A stretch of 64,000 nucleotides of DNA from an uncultured Lachnospiraceae bacterium (GCA_947589055.1 CANPZL010000003.1:1-64000), one strand, 5' to 3'. Positions 53,037 to 62,657 are shown, counted from the first letter of the stretch. The notes: generated by a model not told the origin, from the letters alone. Translations and numbers: made by a program.

Positions 53037-54383
53037 CTAAATATCAAAGAACTGCAGCGCTATAACAAAATAAATTAAAGTAGCGCAGGTATCTACAATC
53101 GTAGTTACCAGTGGCCCGGCCATGACAGCCGGATCCAGCCGGATTTTTTTGGCTAGGATCGGCAGCAGGCTTCCAATCATTTTTGACAGGATAACCGTTG
53201 CGATAATGGAAATAGTAAGTACCAATGCTAAAGTCGGATTGTGATAAAAGATTAGGATCCGTAATCCGTTAACGGCAGCTAATATAGCGCTGATGATTAT
53301 TGCAATCCGAATTTCCTTCCAAAGCACCCGGAACCAATCTCCGGTTTTGATTTCTCCCAGTGCCAATCCTCGAATGATCAGAGAAGAGCTTTGAGAGCTG
53401 CAATTTCCGCCTGTACCGGTCAACATAGGCATGAAGGATACCAAAATTGGAATTGCTTCAATCGTTGCTTCAAATTGTGCGATGATTGCCCCGGTAACAG
53501 CCGAAGTCAACATCAAAATCAGCAGCCAGAGGATCCGGTTTTTTACCTGACTGAATACGCCGGTTTTAAAATAAGAATCATCAATCGGCACCATAGCAGC
53601 CATTTTACTGAAATCTTCTGTGTTTTCCTCCTGGATTACGTCCATGGCGTCATCAAAGGTAATAATACCGACTAAGCGGCTTTCCCGATCCACCACAGGC
53701 AGTGCCAGAATATCGTATTTCTGGAAATGATGGGCAACAACCTCTTTATCCTCCATGGTATCTACGGAGATTAAATTGGTTTCCATAATATCACTGATGA
53801 GTTGTTCGTCCTTTGCAATCAGTAAATCTTTAACGGAAACGATCCCGATTAGCTTTCTGGCTTCTGTTACATAACAGGTATAGATTGTTTCCTTATCCGG
53901 ACCAACCCTTCGGATTCGGGAAATGGCTTCGCCGACGGTTAAATTCTTGCTCAGGTTGACATACTCAATGGTCATAAGGGAGCCGGCGCTGTCCTCCGGA
54001 TATTTTAAAATCTGATTGATCGTGTTCCGGGATTGGGCGTCACAGTTGCGCAGGATACGACTCACAACATTTGCAGGCATTTCTTCAATCATATCAACAG
54101 TGTCATCAATAAAGGATTGATCCAACACCTCACGAAGCTCTTTATCGGAAAAGCCATTGATCAAATCCTCCTGCATATCGCTTTCCATATAGGAAAACGT
54201 ATCTGCTGCAAGCTCTTTTGGTAACAGACGATAGAGTAACAGAACGTCTTTTTCTTCAAAATCCTTGAATAACAGAGCAAGATCGGCAGGATTTTCATTT
54301 GTCATGATTTCTCGCAGCCGATTAAAATTTTTCTGGCCTAAATATTCGGAAACCTGTTGATATAGAATCGTTTCTTCATCCAT
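53037..54383 (-). CDS. mgtE: Magnesium transporter MgtE
   Basis: A 448-residue Mg2+ channel. About residues 1-125 form the N domain, about 130-255 two CBS domains that sense magnesium, and the rest five membrane helices ending in PAVMAGPLVTTIVDTCATLI, with MLTGTGGNCSSQSSSLIIRG. The start is at reverse-strand ATG 54383 with GGAGG eight bases upstream; in-frame ATGs further upstream (54464, 54404) precede the site. No M-box riboswitch is visible in the upstream 228 bases. Confidence 0.94.
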   Translation of the reverse strand: MDEETILYQQVSEYLGQKNFNRLREIMTNENPADLALLFKDFEEKDVLLLYRLLPKELAADTFSYMESDMQEDLINGFSDKELREVLDQSFIDDTVDMIEEMPANVVSRILRNCDAQSRNTINQILKYPEDSAGSLMTIEYVNLSKNLTVGEAISRIRRVGPDKETIYTCYVTEARKLIGIVSVKDLLIAKDEQLISDIMETNLISVDTMEDKEVVAHHFQKYDILALPVVDRESRLVGIITFDDAMDVIQEENTEDFSKMAAMVPIDDSYFKTGVFSQVKNRILWLLILMLTSAVTGAIIAQFEATIEAIPILVSFMPMLTGTGGNCSSQSSSLIIRGLALGEIKTGDWFRVLWKEIRIAIIISAILAAVNGLRILIFYHNPTLALVLTISIIATVILSKMIGSLLPILAKKIRLDPAVMAGPLVTTIVDTCATLIYFVIALQFFDI

Positions 54384-54490
54384 GCTCTGTTCCTCCTTTG
54401 CCATTCTCTTTTTAAAGTTACACGCTTCCGGCAGGTTTGTCAATCCGGGAAGCCGTACTTTCATATCCTTTGGTAATCAGCAGGAAAAAC

Positions 54491-54519
54491 TTGTTTTTTT
54501 GAGCCGGCCCCTGTATAGT
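54491..54519 (+). promoter_or_regulatory. Possible sigma-A promoter for the tautomerase-pyrC pair
   Basis: TTGTTT and TATAGT with a 17-base spacer, 92 bases before the tautomerase ATG. Confidence 0.55.
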
Positions 54520-54611
54520 AAAATTAGTACTTGTGACGGTCTGTTTTTGAAAAGCTCTTTGCTTCCTATCAAACAGACTCTTCACAAAATAAATAGAAAA
54601 GGAGAAAACGT

Positions 54612-54953
54612 ATGCCATTTATTGATTCAAAAATCACATTACCGGTAACTACGGAGAAAAAGGAGGCGATCAAATCCAGACTGGGGAAGGCAGTCGCAAT
54701 CCTTCATAAGCCGGAATCCTTTCTGATGGTAGGGATGGAAGATAATTATGACCTGTATATGGCGGGGAAAAAGCTGGAGAAAGGCGCATATGTTTCTGTT
54801 AGCCTGTTTGGCAGTGCATCTTCTGATGATTACGAAAAAATGACCGGTGAGATCTGTGCCATCTATGAGGAGGAACTGGGAATTCCGGGAGAGGCGGTAT
54901 ATGTTACCTACCATGGTGTAAAGGACTGGGGTTGGAACGGCAGTAATTTCTAA
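54612..54953 (+). CDS. MIF-family tautomerase
   Basis: A 113-residue protein of the macrophage migration inhibitory factor superfamily. After removal of Met the N-terminal Pro (PFIDSKITLP) would act as catalytic base for phenylpyruvate-type keto-enol tautomerisation. VTYHGVKDWGWNGSNF at the C-terminus is typical. AAAGGAG lies eight bases upstream. It lies 13 bases before pyrC, probably in one transcript; no pathway link is known. Bacterial substrate is unknown. Confidence 0.85.
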   Translation: MPFIDSKITLPVTTEKKEAIKSRLGKAVAILHKPESFLMVGMEDNYDLYMAGKKLEKGAYVSVSLFGSASSDDYEKMTGEICAIYEEELGIPGEAVYVTYHGVKDWGWNGSNF

Positions 54954-54966
54954 GGGAGGAGCCGAA

Positions 54967-56250
54967 TTGAAAACGTATATTAAAAATGGGAGAGTGATCA
55001 ATCCGGCGACTGGTCTGGATGCAGTCTTGGATATTGAATTGGAAGGAGAACGGATCTTGCAGCTTGGCTCCGAACTGGTTCCGGAAGCGGAAAGTCAGGT
55101 AATATCGGCGGCCGGGTGCTTTGTTATGCCGGGCTTTATAGATCTTCATGTCCACTTGCGTGATCCGGGCTTTTCCTATAAGGAAGATATTGAGACAGGT
55201 GCAAAAGCGGCAGCCAGAGGGGGTGTGACTACCGTATGTGCCATGCCAAATACAAGACCGGTAGTCGATAACTTAGAAACCTTGGATTATGTTCAGAAAA
55301 AGGCGGAAAAGTCAGCACCCATTCATGTCGAACAGGTTTCTGCCATTACGGTTGGACAGGATGGTAAGGAACTGGTAGATATGAAAGCAATGGCTGGAAA
55401 AGGAGCGATCGGTTTTTCAGAGGATGGAAAAAGCGTTATGGATGTTGTCCTGTATGCAGAAGCAATGAAAAAAGCGGCAGAATTAAATTCCGTAATTATG
55501 GCGCATTGTGAGGATAAGGCATTGGTTCAGGGCGGCGTACTCAACGAAGGGACAGCATCGAAAAGATTTGGCGTGCCGGGAATTACGAATGCGGTTGAGG
55601 ATATTATTGCTGCAAGAGACATTTTTCTTGCGGGAGAGTATGGTACCCGTTTGCACTTGTGTCATTGTTCAACCGCAGGAAGTGTAGAACTGGTGCGGTT
55701 GGCAAAAAAGATGGGAATTTCCGTAACAGCAGAGGTATGTCCGCATCATTTTACACTGACAGACGCAGATATTGACCAAGAGGACAGTAATTATAAAATG
55801 AATCCGCCTTTAAGGACGGAAGCGGATGTACAGGCGCTGATCCAAGGTCTTAGGGATGGAACGATGGACGTGATTTCTACCGATCATGCTCCGCATAGTC
55901 TGGAGGAAAAACAAAAAGATTTTCTTCATGCCCCATTTGGTATAGTGGGCTTGGAGACCAGTGCTTCTTTGACGTATACTGCATTAGTAGAGACAGGAAT
56001 CCTCTCCCCCATGCAGATGGCGGAGAAGATGAGTTGGAATCCGGCAGGGGTAATCGGAATCCGCAAGGAACGGGGCAGTATTGAACCGGGTAAGCTGGCA
56101 GATATTGTTCTTTTTAACCCGAAATTGGAATATGAGGTAAATGTAAACGAGTTTGCGTCAAAAGGGAAAAACTCGCCTTATAATGGAAAGGTGTTAAAGG
56201 GAAGGGTTGTAACGACTATTTGCAGGGGTAAAATGGTTTTCAGCTTATAG
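54967..56250 (+). CDS. pyrC: Dihydroorotase
   Basis: A 427-residue zinc enzyme that cyclises carbamoyl-aspartate to dihydroorotate. DLHVHLRDPGFSYKEDIETG carries the HxH zinc pair, CAMPNTRPV and MAHCEDK follow, and DVISTDHAPH supplies the active-site Asp. Length is that of type I dihydroorotases (about 427). The start is TTG with GGGAGGAG upstream. The other pyrimidine genes lie 3 kb downstream. Confidence 0.95.
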   Translation: MKTYIKNGRVINPATGLDAVLDIELEGERILQLGSELVPEAESQVISAAGCFVMPGFIDLHVHLRDPGFSYKEDIETGAKAAARGGVTTVCAMPNTRPVVDNLETLDYVQKKAEKSAPIHVEQVSAITVGQDGKELVDMKAMAGKGAIGFSEDGKSVMDVVLYAEAMKKAAELNSVIMAHCEDKALVQGGVLNEGTASKRFGVPGITNAVEDIIAARDIFLAGEYGTRLHLCHCSTAGSVELVRLAKKMGISVTAEVCPHHFTLTDADIDQEDSNYKMNPPLRTEADVQALIQGLRDGTMDVISTDHAPHSLEEKQKDFLHAPFGIVGLETSASLTYTALVETGILSPMQMAEKMSWNPAGVIGIRKERGSIEPGKLADIVLFNPKLEYEVNVNEFASKGKNSPYNGKVLKGRVVTTICRGKMVFSL

Positions 56251-56350
56251 AAATATAATCTTAATTATTATAGAATCTTAACGAAGAGAAAACGGTTACG
56301 GTTTCATTTAAGAACATGGAACATAATTGGTTATCGCAGGAGGAAATAAA

Positions 56351-57250
56351 ATGAGTATTTGGAAAAAGATCGGCTGGACCCTGCTTGGCTGCTGCCCAGT
56401 CATTATTGCATTTTTTTGGCAGATCGTGGCGTCGATAGTTAGCATGGGTATCTATATGATTCAGAAAATGGTAGAGATAGGAGGAAACGGATTAACTCCG
56501 GAAGAGCTTAACCTTTTATCGCAACAGTTAAGCAGTGATTTTCTTAACGACAGCCATGCATATAGTTTGTTAATGTTTATTGTTTATGTTGGCTACCTTG
56601 TGATTTTTAGCTTATGGTATTATTTCATGTTTCTTCGAAAGCATAAGAGTGATGATTGGAAACAGGTATTAAAACCGCATCGGGTGCTTGGAATTGTTGC
56701 CTGCGGATTTTTTCTGCAAATTTCATTGTCCATGCTGTTATCCGTGATTCTGCCAATGCTGCCGAAGCTGTATGATTCCTATATGCAGATCATGGGAATG
56801 CTAGGGGATGAAACGATCTTTATGGTGCTTTGTGTTTGTTTATTGGCACCGATCGGCGAGGAATTGATCTTTCGGGGACTTACCCTGCGGATCATGCGGA
56901 AAGTATTTCCGTGGCAGGTGGCTGTTTTGATACAGGGGATATTGTTTGGCGTTTATCATTTGAATCTGGTTCAGGGAGTTTATGCAACCTTGATGGGATT
57001 GATTCTGGGATACATTGCATATCGTTATGGTTCCGTTCTGCCGGGAATTTTGCTGCATATTTCGATCAATTCCTTAAGTTATGTGACGGAATATCTGTTT
57101 CCAAGCTCTTTGGAAGGACACACCGGGATTATGCTTGGGATCGGTATTGTAACCTTAGTAGTTGCTATTGGCTTTCTGACCTTAATTACGAAACAGGTGG
57201 CGCCTAAAACGCAGCAGATAGTAGAAAACGAAAATATTCAAGCCAATTAA
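56351..57250 (+). CDS. CPBP-family intramembrane glutamic protease
   Basis: A 299-residue membrane protein with about eight hydrophobic segments. The CPBP motifs are GEELIFRGLTLR (E170, E171, R175), YHLNLVQG and the H-x3-N motif HISIN. The family processes prenylated or other proteins inside the membrane, and in bacteria is often linked to bacteriocin self-immunity. I choose ATG 56351 because AGGAGG lies seven bases upstream. Its 3' end overlaps the convergent dipeptidase gene by 47 bases. Confidence 0.85.
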   Translation: MSIWKKIGWTLLGCCPVIIAFFWQIVASIVSMGIYMIQKMVEIGGNGLTPEELNLLSQQLSSDFLNDSHAYSLLMFIVYVGYLVIFSLWYYFMFLRKHKSDDWKQVLKPHRVLGIVACGFFLQISLSMLLSVILPMLPKLYDSYMQIMGMLGDETIFMVLCVCLLAPIGEELIFRGLTLRIMRKVFPWQVAVLIQGILFGVYHLNLVQGVYATLMGLILGYIAYRYGSVLPGILLHISINSLSYVTEYLFPSSLEGHTGIMLGIGIVTLVVAIGFLTLITKQVAPKTQQIVENENIQAN

Positions 57251-58349
57251 GACCGATAATGCGAAGCACTGTCTGCTCGGATACGCCTTGCTCCAGTAAA
57301 TAGGCGGTAAGCAGAAGTGCTTCCCTGTGGTTATTCAGACAGTCTTCTTTATATAGCACTGCTTCCGGGTGCTTTCCTCTTTCATAAGAATCACATAAAT
57401 CGAACCCATATCCTATATGGGTTTCTCCAATTTGACGAAGCATATCGTTTATATGTTCATACATTCGATTCAGATATTCATTTGCATCTTCAGCACCTAC
57501 AAGATATTTGCAGGCGTTCAGCCCCATGATTCCTCCCTGCCCGGCTAAGGCTTTCATTTGGCGTTTTGTCAGATTACGGTAATTTGGAAAAACAGAATAG
57601 GAGTTGGAATGTGTAGCAACATAAGGAATAGGCGGTTTTTTGGCTGTATACCAGGCATTGATCTGTTCCCAGCCTTCATTGTTTAAATGACTGATGTCTA
57701 AAAACATAGAAAGCTTTTGCAAGAGTTCCACCACCTGCCAGCCCAGTGAGGTAATAGGACCGGGAATATCTACTTTTTCAGTTGCCGTACAGCAGCCGGT
57801 CGCCAGCAGATTTTTACGACTCCAGGTAAGACTGGCGCCCCGGACCCCTAATTGATACAGGTGATATAATTTGGATACATCATCTCCAATACAGTCTAAA
57901 CCTTCCATGTAAAGTAAAATTCCGATTTTTTGTTTTGCCATCACTGCTTCCCACTCATGGCAGCCGGTAACCAGACATACCTCTGGCAAAGATTCTATTT
58001 CATTTTTTAATGCCTGAATCTGTGCCAAAGCGTCGGCATACCCGTTGTCCCAGCAAAGTGCCTGCTTTGTCAGATAGTCATTCCAATTCGGTTTAGAAAC
58101 CGCTGGTTTGCCGGTATCAGTAAAAGCATCTGATGGAAAAAAACGAGTGCTTTCTACATAAACGGAAGAGACGATCAAATGAAAACCGGCTTGCTTCCAA
58201 TCAGGGAGATAGAGACGTTTGATTACGTTTGTTTCACCGTTTTGATGGCGGATCAGTAATTCGCCGGCTAGATCGTTGTGAGCATCTACGACTGGGATTT
58301 GTTCATGGAGCCGGCAGGCCCATGCATAATAGTCCGATGAGGCATTCAT
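57204..58349 (-). CDS. Membrane-dipeptidase-type (M19) dipeptidase
   Basis: A 381-residue zinc peptidase. VVDAHNDLAGEL gives the H-x-D pair (H24, D26), YMEGLDC the bridging Glu, and MFLDISHLN and YVATHSNSYSVFPNYRNLT the remaining zinc histidines. No signal peptide is seen, so it is cytosolic. It hydrolyses dipeptides; M19 members also accept D-amino-acid dipeptides. AAGGAGG precedes the reverse-strand ATG. Its stop lies 47 bases inside the convergent CPBP gene. Confidence 0.9.
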   Translation of the reverse strand: MNASSDYYAWACRLHEQIPVVDAHNDLAGELLIRHQNGETNVIKRLYLPDWKQAGFHLIVSSVYVESTRFFPSDAFTDTGKPAVSKPNWNDYLTKQALCWDNGYADALAQIQALKNEIESLPEVCLVTGCHEWEAVMAKQKIGILLYMEGLDCIGDDVSKLYHLYQLGVRGASLTWSRKNLLATGCCTATEKVDIPGPITSLGWQVVELLQKLSMFLDISHLNNEGWEQINAWYTAKKPPIPYVATHSNSYSVFPNYRNLTKRQMKALAGQGGIMGLNACKYLVGAEDANEYLNRMYEHINDMLRQIGETHIGYGFDLCDSYERGKHPEAVLYKEDCLNNHREALLLTAYLLEQGVSEQTVLRIIGLNWLEYFRFLLSAAF

Positions 58350-58394
58350 ACATTATCCTCCTTATTATTGTATCTATAGTTTATAAAATAAGGA

Positions 58395-58424
58395 TTGGAA
58401 ATATGCTTTTATGGATTGTATAGT
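58395..58424 (+). promoter_or_regulatory. Possible sigma-A promoter for the C26 amidotransferase gene
   Basis: TTGGAA and TATAGT with an 18-base spacer, 90 bases before the ATG. Confidence 0.5.
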
Positions 58425-58513
58425 ATGATTTCATGGAAAAGAGGAATACATGTCTGGTTTTAAACATAGGAATAGAAAAGCAGAAATAAGCGGGGGATTG
58501 AAAGAAACATCAA

Positions 58514-59218
58514 ATGGAACGGGAAATCATCATCGCAGGCAAACCGGATCAAATTGAAAACTATGTTATAGCATTCCAAGAGATTGGAATAAGGGCAAAA
58601 AGTAATTTTCAGTGTACATGGGAAAAGGCACTTACCTATCCCGGACTGGTGCTGCCCGGAGGCGGGGATATAGCACCTCACCTTTTTGGTCAGCCGAATC
58701 TCGGTTCCGTGAATATAGACGAGGATTTAGACCGGCTTCAGATGAAGCTGGCAGAGGAGTACATCCGACAGAAAAAGCCGGTGCTAGGGATATGTAAAGG
58801 AATGCAGGTGATCAATGTATGCTTTGGCGGTACAATCTTACAGCAGCTTCCTACTGCATATGCCCATGCGTATCGGAATGGAGATCAGTACCATATGACG
58901 ATTGCGAGGCAGGATTCTTTTTTGTATCCGCTGTACGGGTATCGCTTTTCGGTCAACAGTGCCCATCATCAGGGAATCGATCGATTGGGACGTGGATTAG
59001 AGGCCATTCAATTTGCGCAGGATAATGTGATTGAAGGGATAATGCACAAGGAATTGCCGATTATTGGCGTGCAATGGCATCCGGAGCGTATGAAGGAAAC
59101 GGATGAAAGAGCAGAACCGGGGAACCGTCTGCTGGAATTCTGGATTCAACTCCTTCCAAAAAACCGCTCCGTATGCTATACTGATACCAGTGAAAATCGT
59201 AAGAAGACGGAAGGGTAG
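58514..59218 (+). CDS. Gamma-glutamyl-gamma-aminobutyrate hydrolase family protein (C26)
   Basis: A 234-residue class I glutamine-amidotransferase-like hydrolase. LVLPGGGDIAP, LGICKGMQVIN (nucleophile C94) and GVQWHPERM (His/Glu) form the catalytic triad. The family hydrolyses gamma-glutamyl amides such as gamma-glutamyl-GABA, as PuuD does. No putrescine pathway gene is nearby, so the substrate is unclear. The ribosome site is weak. pyrF follows 12 bases after the stop. Confidence 0.85.
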   Translation: MEREIIIAGKPDQIENYVIAFQEIGIRAKSNFQCTWEKALTYPGLVLPGGGDIAPHLFGQPNLGSVNIDEDLDRLQMKLAEEYIRQKKPVLGICKGMQVINVCFGGTILQQLPTAYAHAYRNGDQYHMTIARQDSFLYPLYGYRFSVNSAHHQGIDRLGRGLEAIQFAQDNVIEGIMHKELPIIGVQWHPERMKETDERAEPGNRLLEFWIQLLPKNRSVCYTDTSENRKKTEG

Positions 59219-59230
59219 GAGGAAATCCAT

Positions 59231-60154
59231 ATGATAAGCAAATTGATAGACAAAATCGAACGCTTGCAGGCACCGGTGGTAGTTGGACTAGATCCGATGC
59301 TGTCTTATGTACCGGAATATTTGCAAAAGCAGGCATATGAAATACATGGTGAAACCTTAAAAGGAGCAGCAGAGGCTGTCTGGCAGTTTAATAAAGCGAT
59401 CATTGATGCTGTCTATGATCTGATTCCGGCAGTAAAACCACAGATTGCGATGTATGAGCAGTTCGGTATAGAGGGGCTTCGGGTTTTTCAGCAGACGGTT
59501 GATTATTGTAAGGAAAAGGGACTGCTTGTGATCGGGGATGTAAAGCGTGGCGATATTGGCTCTACCTCTGAAGCGTATGCGATAGGACATCTTGGCAGGG
59601 TTCAGGTGGGTAGTCAAAGTTATGCCGGTTTTGATGAGGATTTTGCGACCGTGAATCCATATTTTGGTGTTGACGGTATCGCTCCTTTTCTGAAGGTGTG
59701 TAAAGAATGGGATAAAGGAATCTTTATTTTGGTAAAAACTTCAAATCCGTCTTCCGGGGAGTTTCAGGATCAGCTGGTAGATGGGACACCTCTATATGAG
59801 CTTGTAGGTAAAAAGGTTGCAGAATGGGGAGAAACCTGTATGGATGGTGCATACAGTAATGTTGGCTGTGTCATTGGGGCAACGTATCCGGAAATGGGAA
59901 AAGCTTTGCGAAAGCAGATGCCGAAGACCTATATTCTGGTGCCGGGTTATGGAGCGCAGGGAGGAACAGCAGAGGATCTGGTACATTATTTTAATCCGGA
60001 CGGATTGGGAGCGATTATCAATTCTTCCAGAGGAATTATTGCGGCATATAAGCAGGAAGCATATCAAAGCTATGGGGAAAAACACTTTGCAGACGCTTCT
60101 CGAAAAGCGGTTTTGGATATGCTTGCAGATATTCGAAAGGCATTAGGAAAATAG
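59231..60154 (+). CDS. pyrF: Orotidine 5'-phosphate decarboxylase (subfamily 2)
   Basis: A 307-residue enzyme converting OMP to UMP. VVGLDPMLSYVPEY, KPQIAMYEQFGIEGLRVFQQ and GDVKRGDIGSTSEAYA are typical of the longer subfamily 2; the active D-x-K-x2-D is in GDVKRGD. AGGAGG lies upstream. First gene of a pyrF-pyrK-pyrD run with 48 bases to pyrK. Confidence 0.95.
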   Translation: MISKLIDKIERLQAPVVVGLDPMLSYVPEYLQKQAYEIHGETLKGAAEAVWQFNKAIIDAVYDLIPAVKPQIAMYEQFGIEGLRVFQQTVDYCKEKGLLVIGDVKRGDIGSTSEAYAIGHLGRVQVGSQSYAGFDEDFATVNPYFGVDGIAPFLKVCKEWDKGIFILVKTSNPSSGEFQDQLVDGTPLYELVGKKVAEWGETCMDGAYSNVGCVIGATYPEMGKALRKQMPKTYILVPGYGAQGGTAEDLVHYFNPDGLGAIINSSRGIIAAYKQEAYQSYGEKHFADASRKAVLDMLADIRKALGK

Positions 60155-60202
60155 GAACTGTATCCAGATGGATACCGATTGGCGCAAGTGAAGGAGATAC
60201 AA

Positions 60203-60970
60203 ATGGGAATCAGTTATGTACAGGCAATGGTGGTACGGCAGGAAGCCATAGCAACAGATATTTTCAGTATGGAGTTACAGGCACCGGAGCTGGCACAAGA
60301 TGCAAAGGCGGGACAATTCATAAATCTGTATAGTAAAGACGGGTCACGTTTGCTGCCCCGTCCGATTAGCTTGTGCCAAATTGACCGAAATACCGGTCGG
60401 CTGCGGCTGGTATACCGGGTGGTTGGAAAAGGAACTTTTGAATTCTCCGGTTATCAGTCCGGCGATCGAATTCAGGTGGCAGGGCCATTGGGAAATGGAT
60501 TTACTCCATTACCGGGAAAGGCAGTTGTTATTGGCGGTGGTATCGGAATACCACCCATGCTGCAATTAGTACGGGAGCTTCCCGGTGAGGTACAAGTGGT
60601 ACTGGGGTATCGGAATGAGGTGTTTCTGGAAGAAGATTTTTCTTCCCTTGCGAAGGTCTATTATGCAAGTGAGGACGGTAAGCATGGTGTAAAAGGAACG
60701 GTTATGGATGCCATTCGGGAATACGGAATTCAGGGCGATGTTATCTATGCCTGCGGACCCATGCCTATGCTTCGGGCAATCCAAGCCTATGCTTTGGAAC
60801 GGAAGATAAAGGCACAGCTTTCTTTAGAGGAACGAATGGCCTGCGGCGTAGGCGCTTGTCTTGCCTGCGTATGCCGGTCAAAGGAACGGGATGCCCATAC
60901 AAATGTAAACAATAAACGGATCTGCAAAGATGGACCTGTTTTTTATGCAGAGGAGGTTGATCTAACATGA
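60203..60970 (+). CDS. pyrK: Dihydroorotate dehydrogenase electron transfer subunit
   Basis: A 255-residue FAD and 2Fe-2S protein passing electrons from dihydroorotate to NAD. LLPRPISLCQ binds FAD, GGGIGIPPMLQ binds NAD, and CGVGACLACVC with a later Cys (KRICKDG) holds the cluster. I choose ATG 60203 with AAGGAG six bases upstream; an in-frame TTG at 60179 is unlikely. Overlaps pyrD by 4 bases (ATGA). Confidence 0.95.
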   Translation: MGISYVQAMVVRQEAIATDIFSMELQAPELAQDAKAGQFINLYSKDGSRLLPRPISLCQIDRNTGRLRLVYRVVGKGTFEFSGYQSGDRIQVAGPLGNGFTPLPGKAVVIGGGIGIPPMLQLVRELPGEVQVVLGYRNEVFLEEDFSSLAKVYYASEDGKHGVKGTVMDAIREYGIQGDVIYACGPMPMLRAIQAYALERKIKAQLSLEERMACGVGACLACVCRSKERDAHTNVNNKRICKDGPVFYAEEVDLT

Positions 60971-61866
60971 ATATGTCAGTCAGGATTGCCGGTGTCACAT
61001 GGAAAAATCCAGTTACTGTAGCCTCTGGTACCTTTGGCTCCGGAGAAGAATATAGTGGGCTTTTAGACTTGGATCAGCTGGGAGCGGTAACTACAAAAGG
61101 AGTTGCAAATATTCCATGGGCGGGAAATCCCACACCTCGAATTGCAGAAACCTATGGAGGAATGATGAACGCCATAGGGCTTCAGAATTCGGGAATTGAT
61201 GTGTTTGTGAAACGGGATATTCCCTTTTTGAAGCAATATGACACAAAAATCGTTGTTAACGTCTGTGGAAAAACAGTATCCGATTATGTTGAAGTAGTGG
61301 AGCGTCTGGGTGAGGAGCCTGTAGATATGCTGGAAATCAATGTATCCTGCCCTAACGTAAAGGAAGGAGGGATTGCTTTCGGGCAGGATCCGAAGGCATT
61401 GTCTCAGATTACAAAAGAAGTAAAGCGGGTGGCGAAGCAACCGATCATCATGAAACTAAGTCCGAATGTTACAGATATAACGCAGATGGCAAAAGCGGCG
61501 GAAGAAGCAGGAGCAGACGCTTTGTCACTGATCAATACCCTTACCGGCATGAAGATAGACGTTCATAAGAGGATATTTGCTGTGGCAAATAAGACCGGAG
61601 GCTTATCCGGTCCGGCAATAAAGCCGATAGCAGTCCGTATGGTGTATCAGGCGGCAAAAGCAGTGAAAATTCCTATTATTGGTATGGGAGGAATCATGAC
61701 AGGGGAAGATGCTGTTGAATTTATCATGGCAGGCGCCACAGCGGTGGCGGTCGGAACAGCGACCTTCCATGACCCTATGGCGGCAGTCCGGATTGTAAAC
61801 GAGATAAAAGCGTATATGGAGCAGTATGGAATACAGGATATTTCTGAATTAAAAGGTTGCGTATAA
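60967..61866 (+). CDS. pyrD: Dihydroorotate dehydrogenase, catalytic subunit (class 1B)
   Basis: A 299-residue FMN TIM-barrel enzyme oxidising dihydroorotate to orotate. VASGTFGSGEEYSGL, EINVSCPNVKEGGIAFGQDP (active-site Cys) and GMGGIMTGEDAVEF are family-typical. Coupled to pyrK by ATGA, as required for the NAD-linked class 1B heterotetramer. AGGAGG lies upstream. Confidence 0.96.
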   Translation: MNMSVRIAGVTWKNPVTVASGTFGSGEEYSGLLDLDQLGAVTTKGVANIPWAGNPTPRIAETYGGMMNAIGLQNSGIDVFVKRDIPFLKQYDTKIVVNVCGKTVSDYVEVVERLGEEPVDMLEINVSCPNVKEGGIAFGQDPKALSQITKEVKRVAKQPIIMKLSPNVTDITQMAKAAEEAGADALSLINTLTGMKIDVHKRIFAVANKTGGLSGPAIKPIAVRMVYQAAKAVKIPIIGMGGIMTGEDAVEFIMAGATAVAVGTATFHDPMAAVRIVNEIKAYMEQYGIQDISELKGCV

Positions 61867-61897
61867 GAAAAGCGAGAAATTTATCCTTTGATTTTGG

Positions 61898-61926
61898 TTG
61901 AAAGACAACATATGAAATGCTATACT
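61898..61926 (+). promoter_or_regulatory. Sigma-A promoter for pyrE
   Basis: TTGAAA and TATACT with a 17-base spacer, 45 bases before the pyrE start. It gives pyrE a transcript independent of pyrD. Confidence 0.75.
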
Positions 61927-61970
61927 GAATGGCAGGATAGAAAAGCTGCATAAGTAAGGAGGTTCGACGG

Positions 61971-62645
61971 GTGGAGAAGTATAAAGAGGCTTTTATTGAA
62001 TTTATGATCGATTGCAATGTATTAAAATTCGGAGATTTTGTAACGAAAAGCGGCAGAAACACTCCTTTTTTTGTAAATACAGGCTTTTACAGGACAGGTT
62101 CCCAGCTTCGGCGGCTGGGGGCTTATTATGCAGAAGCGATTCACGATGCATATGGGCTTGACTTTGATATTTTGTTCGGTCCGGCCTATAAAGGAATCCC
62201 GTTAAGTGTTGCAGCTGCAATGTCCATTGATGAAAAATATGGGAAAGAAATCAAATACTGTTCCAATCGGAAGGAAAGGAAGGATCATGGCGACACTGGA
62301 ATCCTCCTTGGCAGTCCAATCCAAGACGGAGATAAGCTTGTGATAATTGAGGATGTTACCACTGCTGGCACATCAATACAGGAAACTCTGCCGATCATCC
62401 AGGCACAGGGAAAGGTAGAGATAATCGGAATGGTCGTGTCAGTTGATCGAATGGAACGTGGACAGGGAACAAAAAGTGCTTTAAAGGAAATCGAAGAAAC
62501 GTATGGTATAAAGACAACTGCGATCGTTACAATGGCAGAGGTGGTAGAACATCTGTATAATCGTCCATATCAGGGGAAAATTATCATTGATGACGCCTTA
62601 AAGGCAGAAATCGACCGCTATTATGAGCAATACGGTGTAAAATAG
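61971..62645 (+). CDS. pyrE: Orotate phosphoribosyltransferase
   Basis: A 224-residue enzyme joining orotate and PRPP to OMP. LVIIEDVTTAGTSIQET is the PRPP-binding loop, and the FFVNTGFYRTGSQL stretch and NRKERKDHGDTGILLG loop fit. Start GTG has AAGGAGG nine bases upstream. OMP then goes to PyrF. A promoter lies directly upstream. Confidence 0.95.
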   Translation: MEKYKEAFIEFMIDCNVLKFGDFVTKSGRNTPFFVNTGFYRTGSQLRRLGAYYAEAIHDAYGLDFDILFGPAYKGIPLSVAAAMSIDEKYGKEIKYCSNRKERKDHGDTGILLGSPIQDGDKLVIIEDVTTAGTSIQETLPIIQAQGKVEIIGMVVSVDRMERGQGTKSALKEIEETYGIKTTAIVTMAEVVEHLYNRPYQGKIIIDDALKAEIDRYYEQYGVK

Positions 62646-62657
62646 GAGGGTACGAAT

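Noticed and set aside
59153-59181. Promoter for pyrF within the end of the C26 gene
   Set aside because: TATACT is present, but no acceptable -35 lies 16-18 bases upstream.
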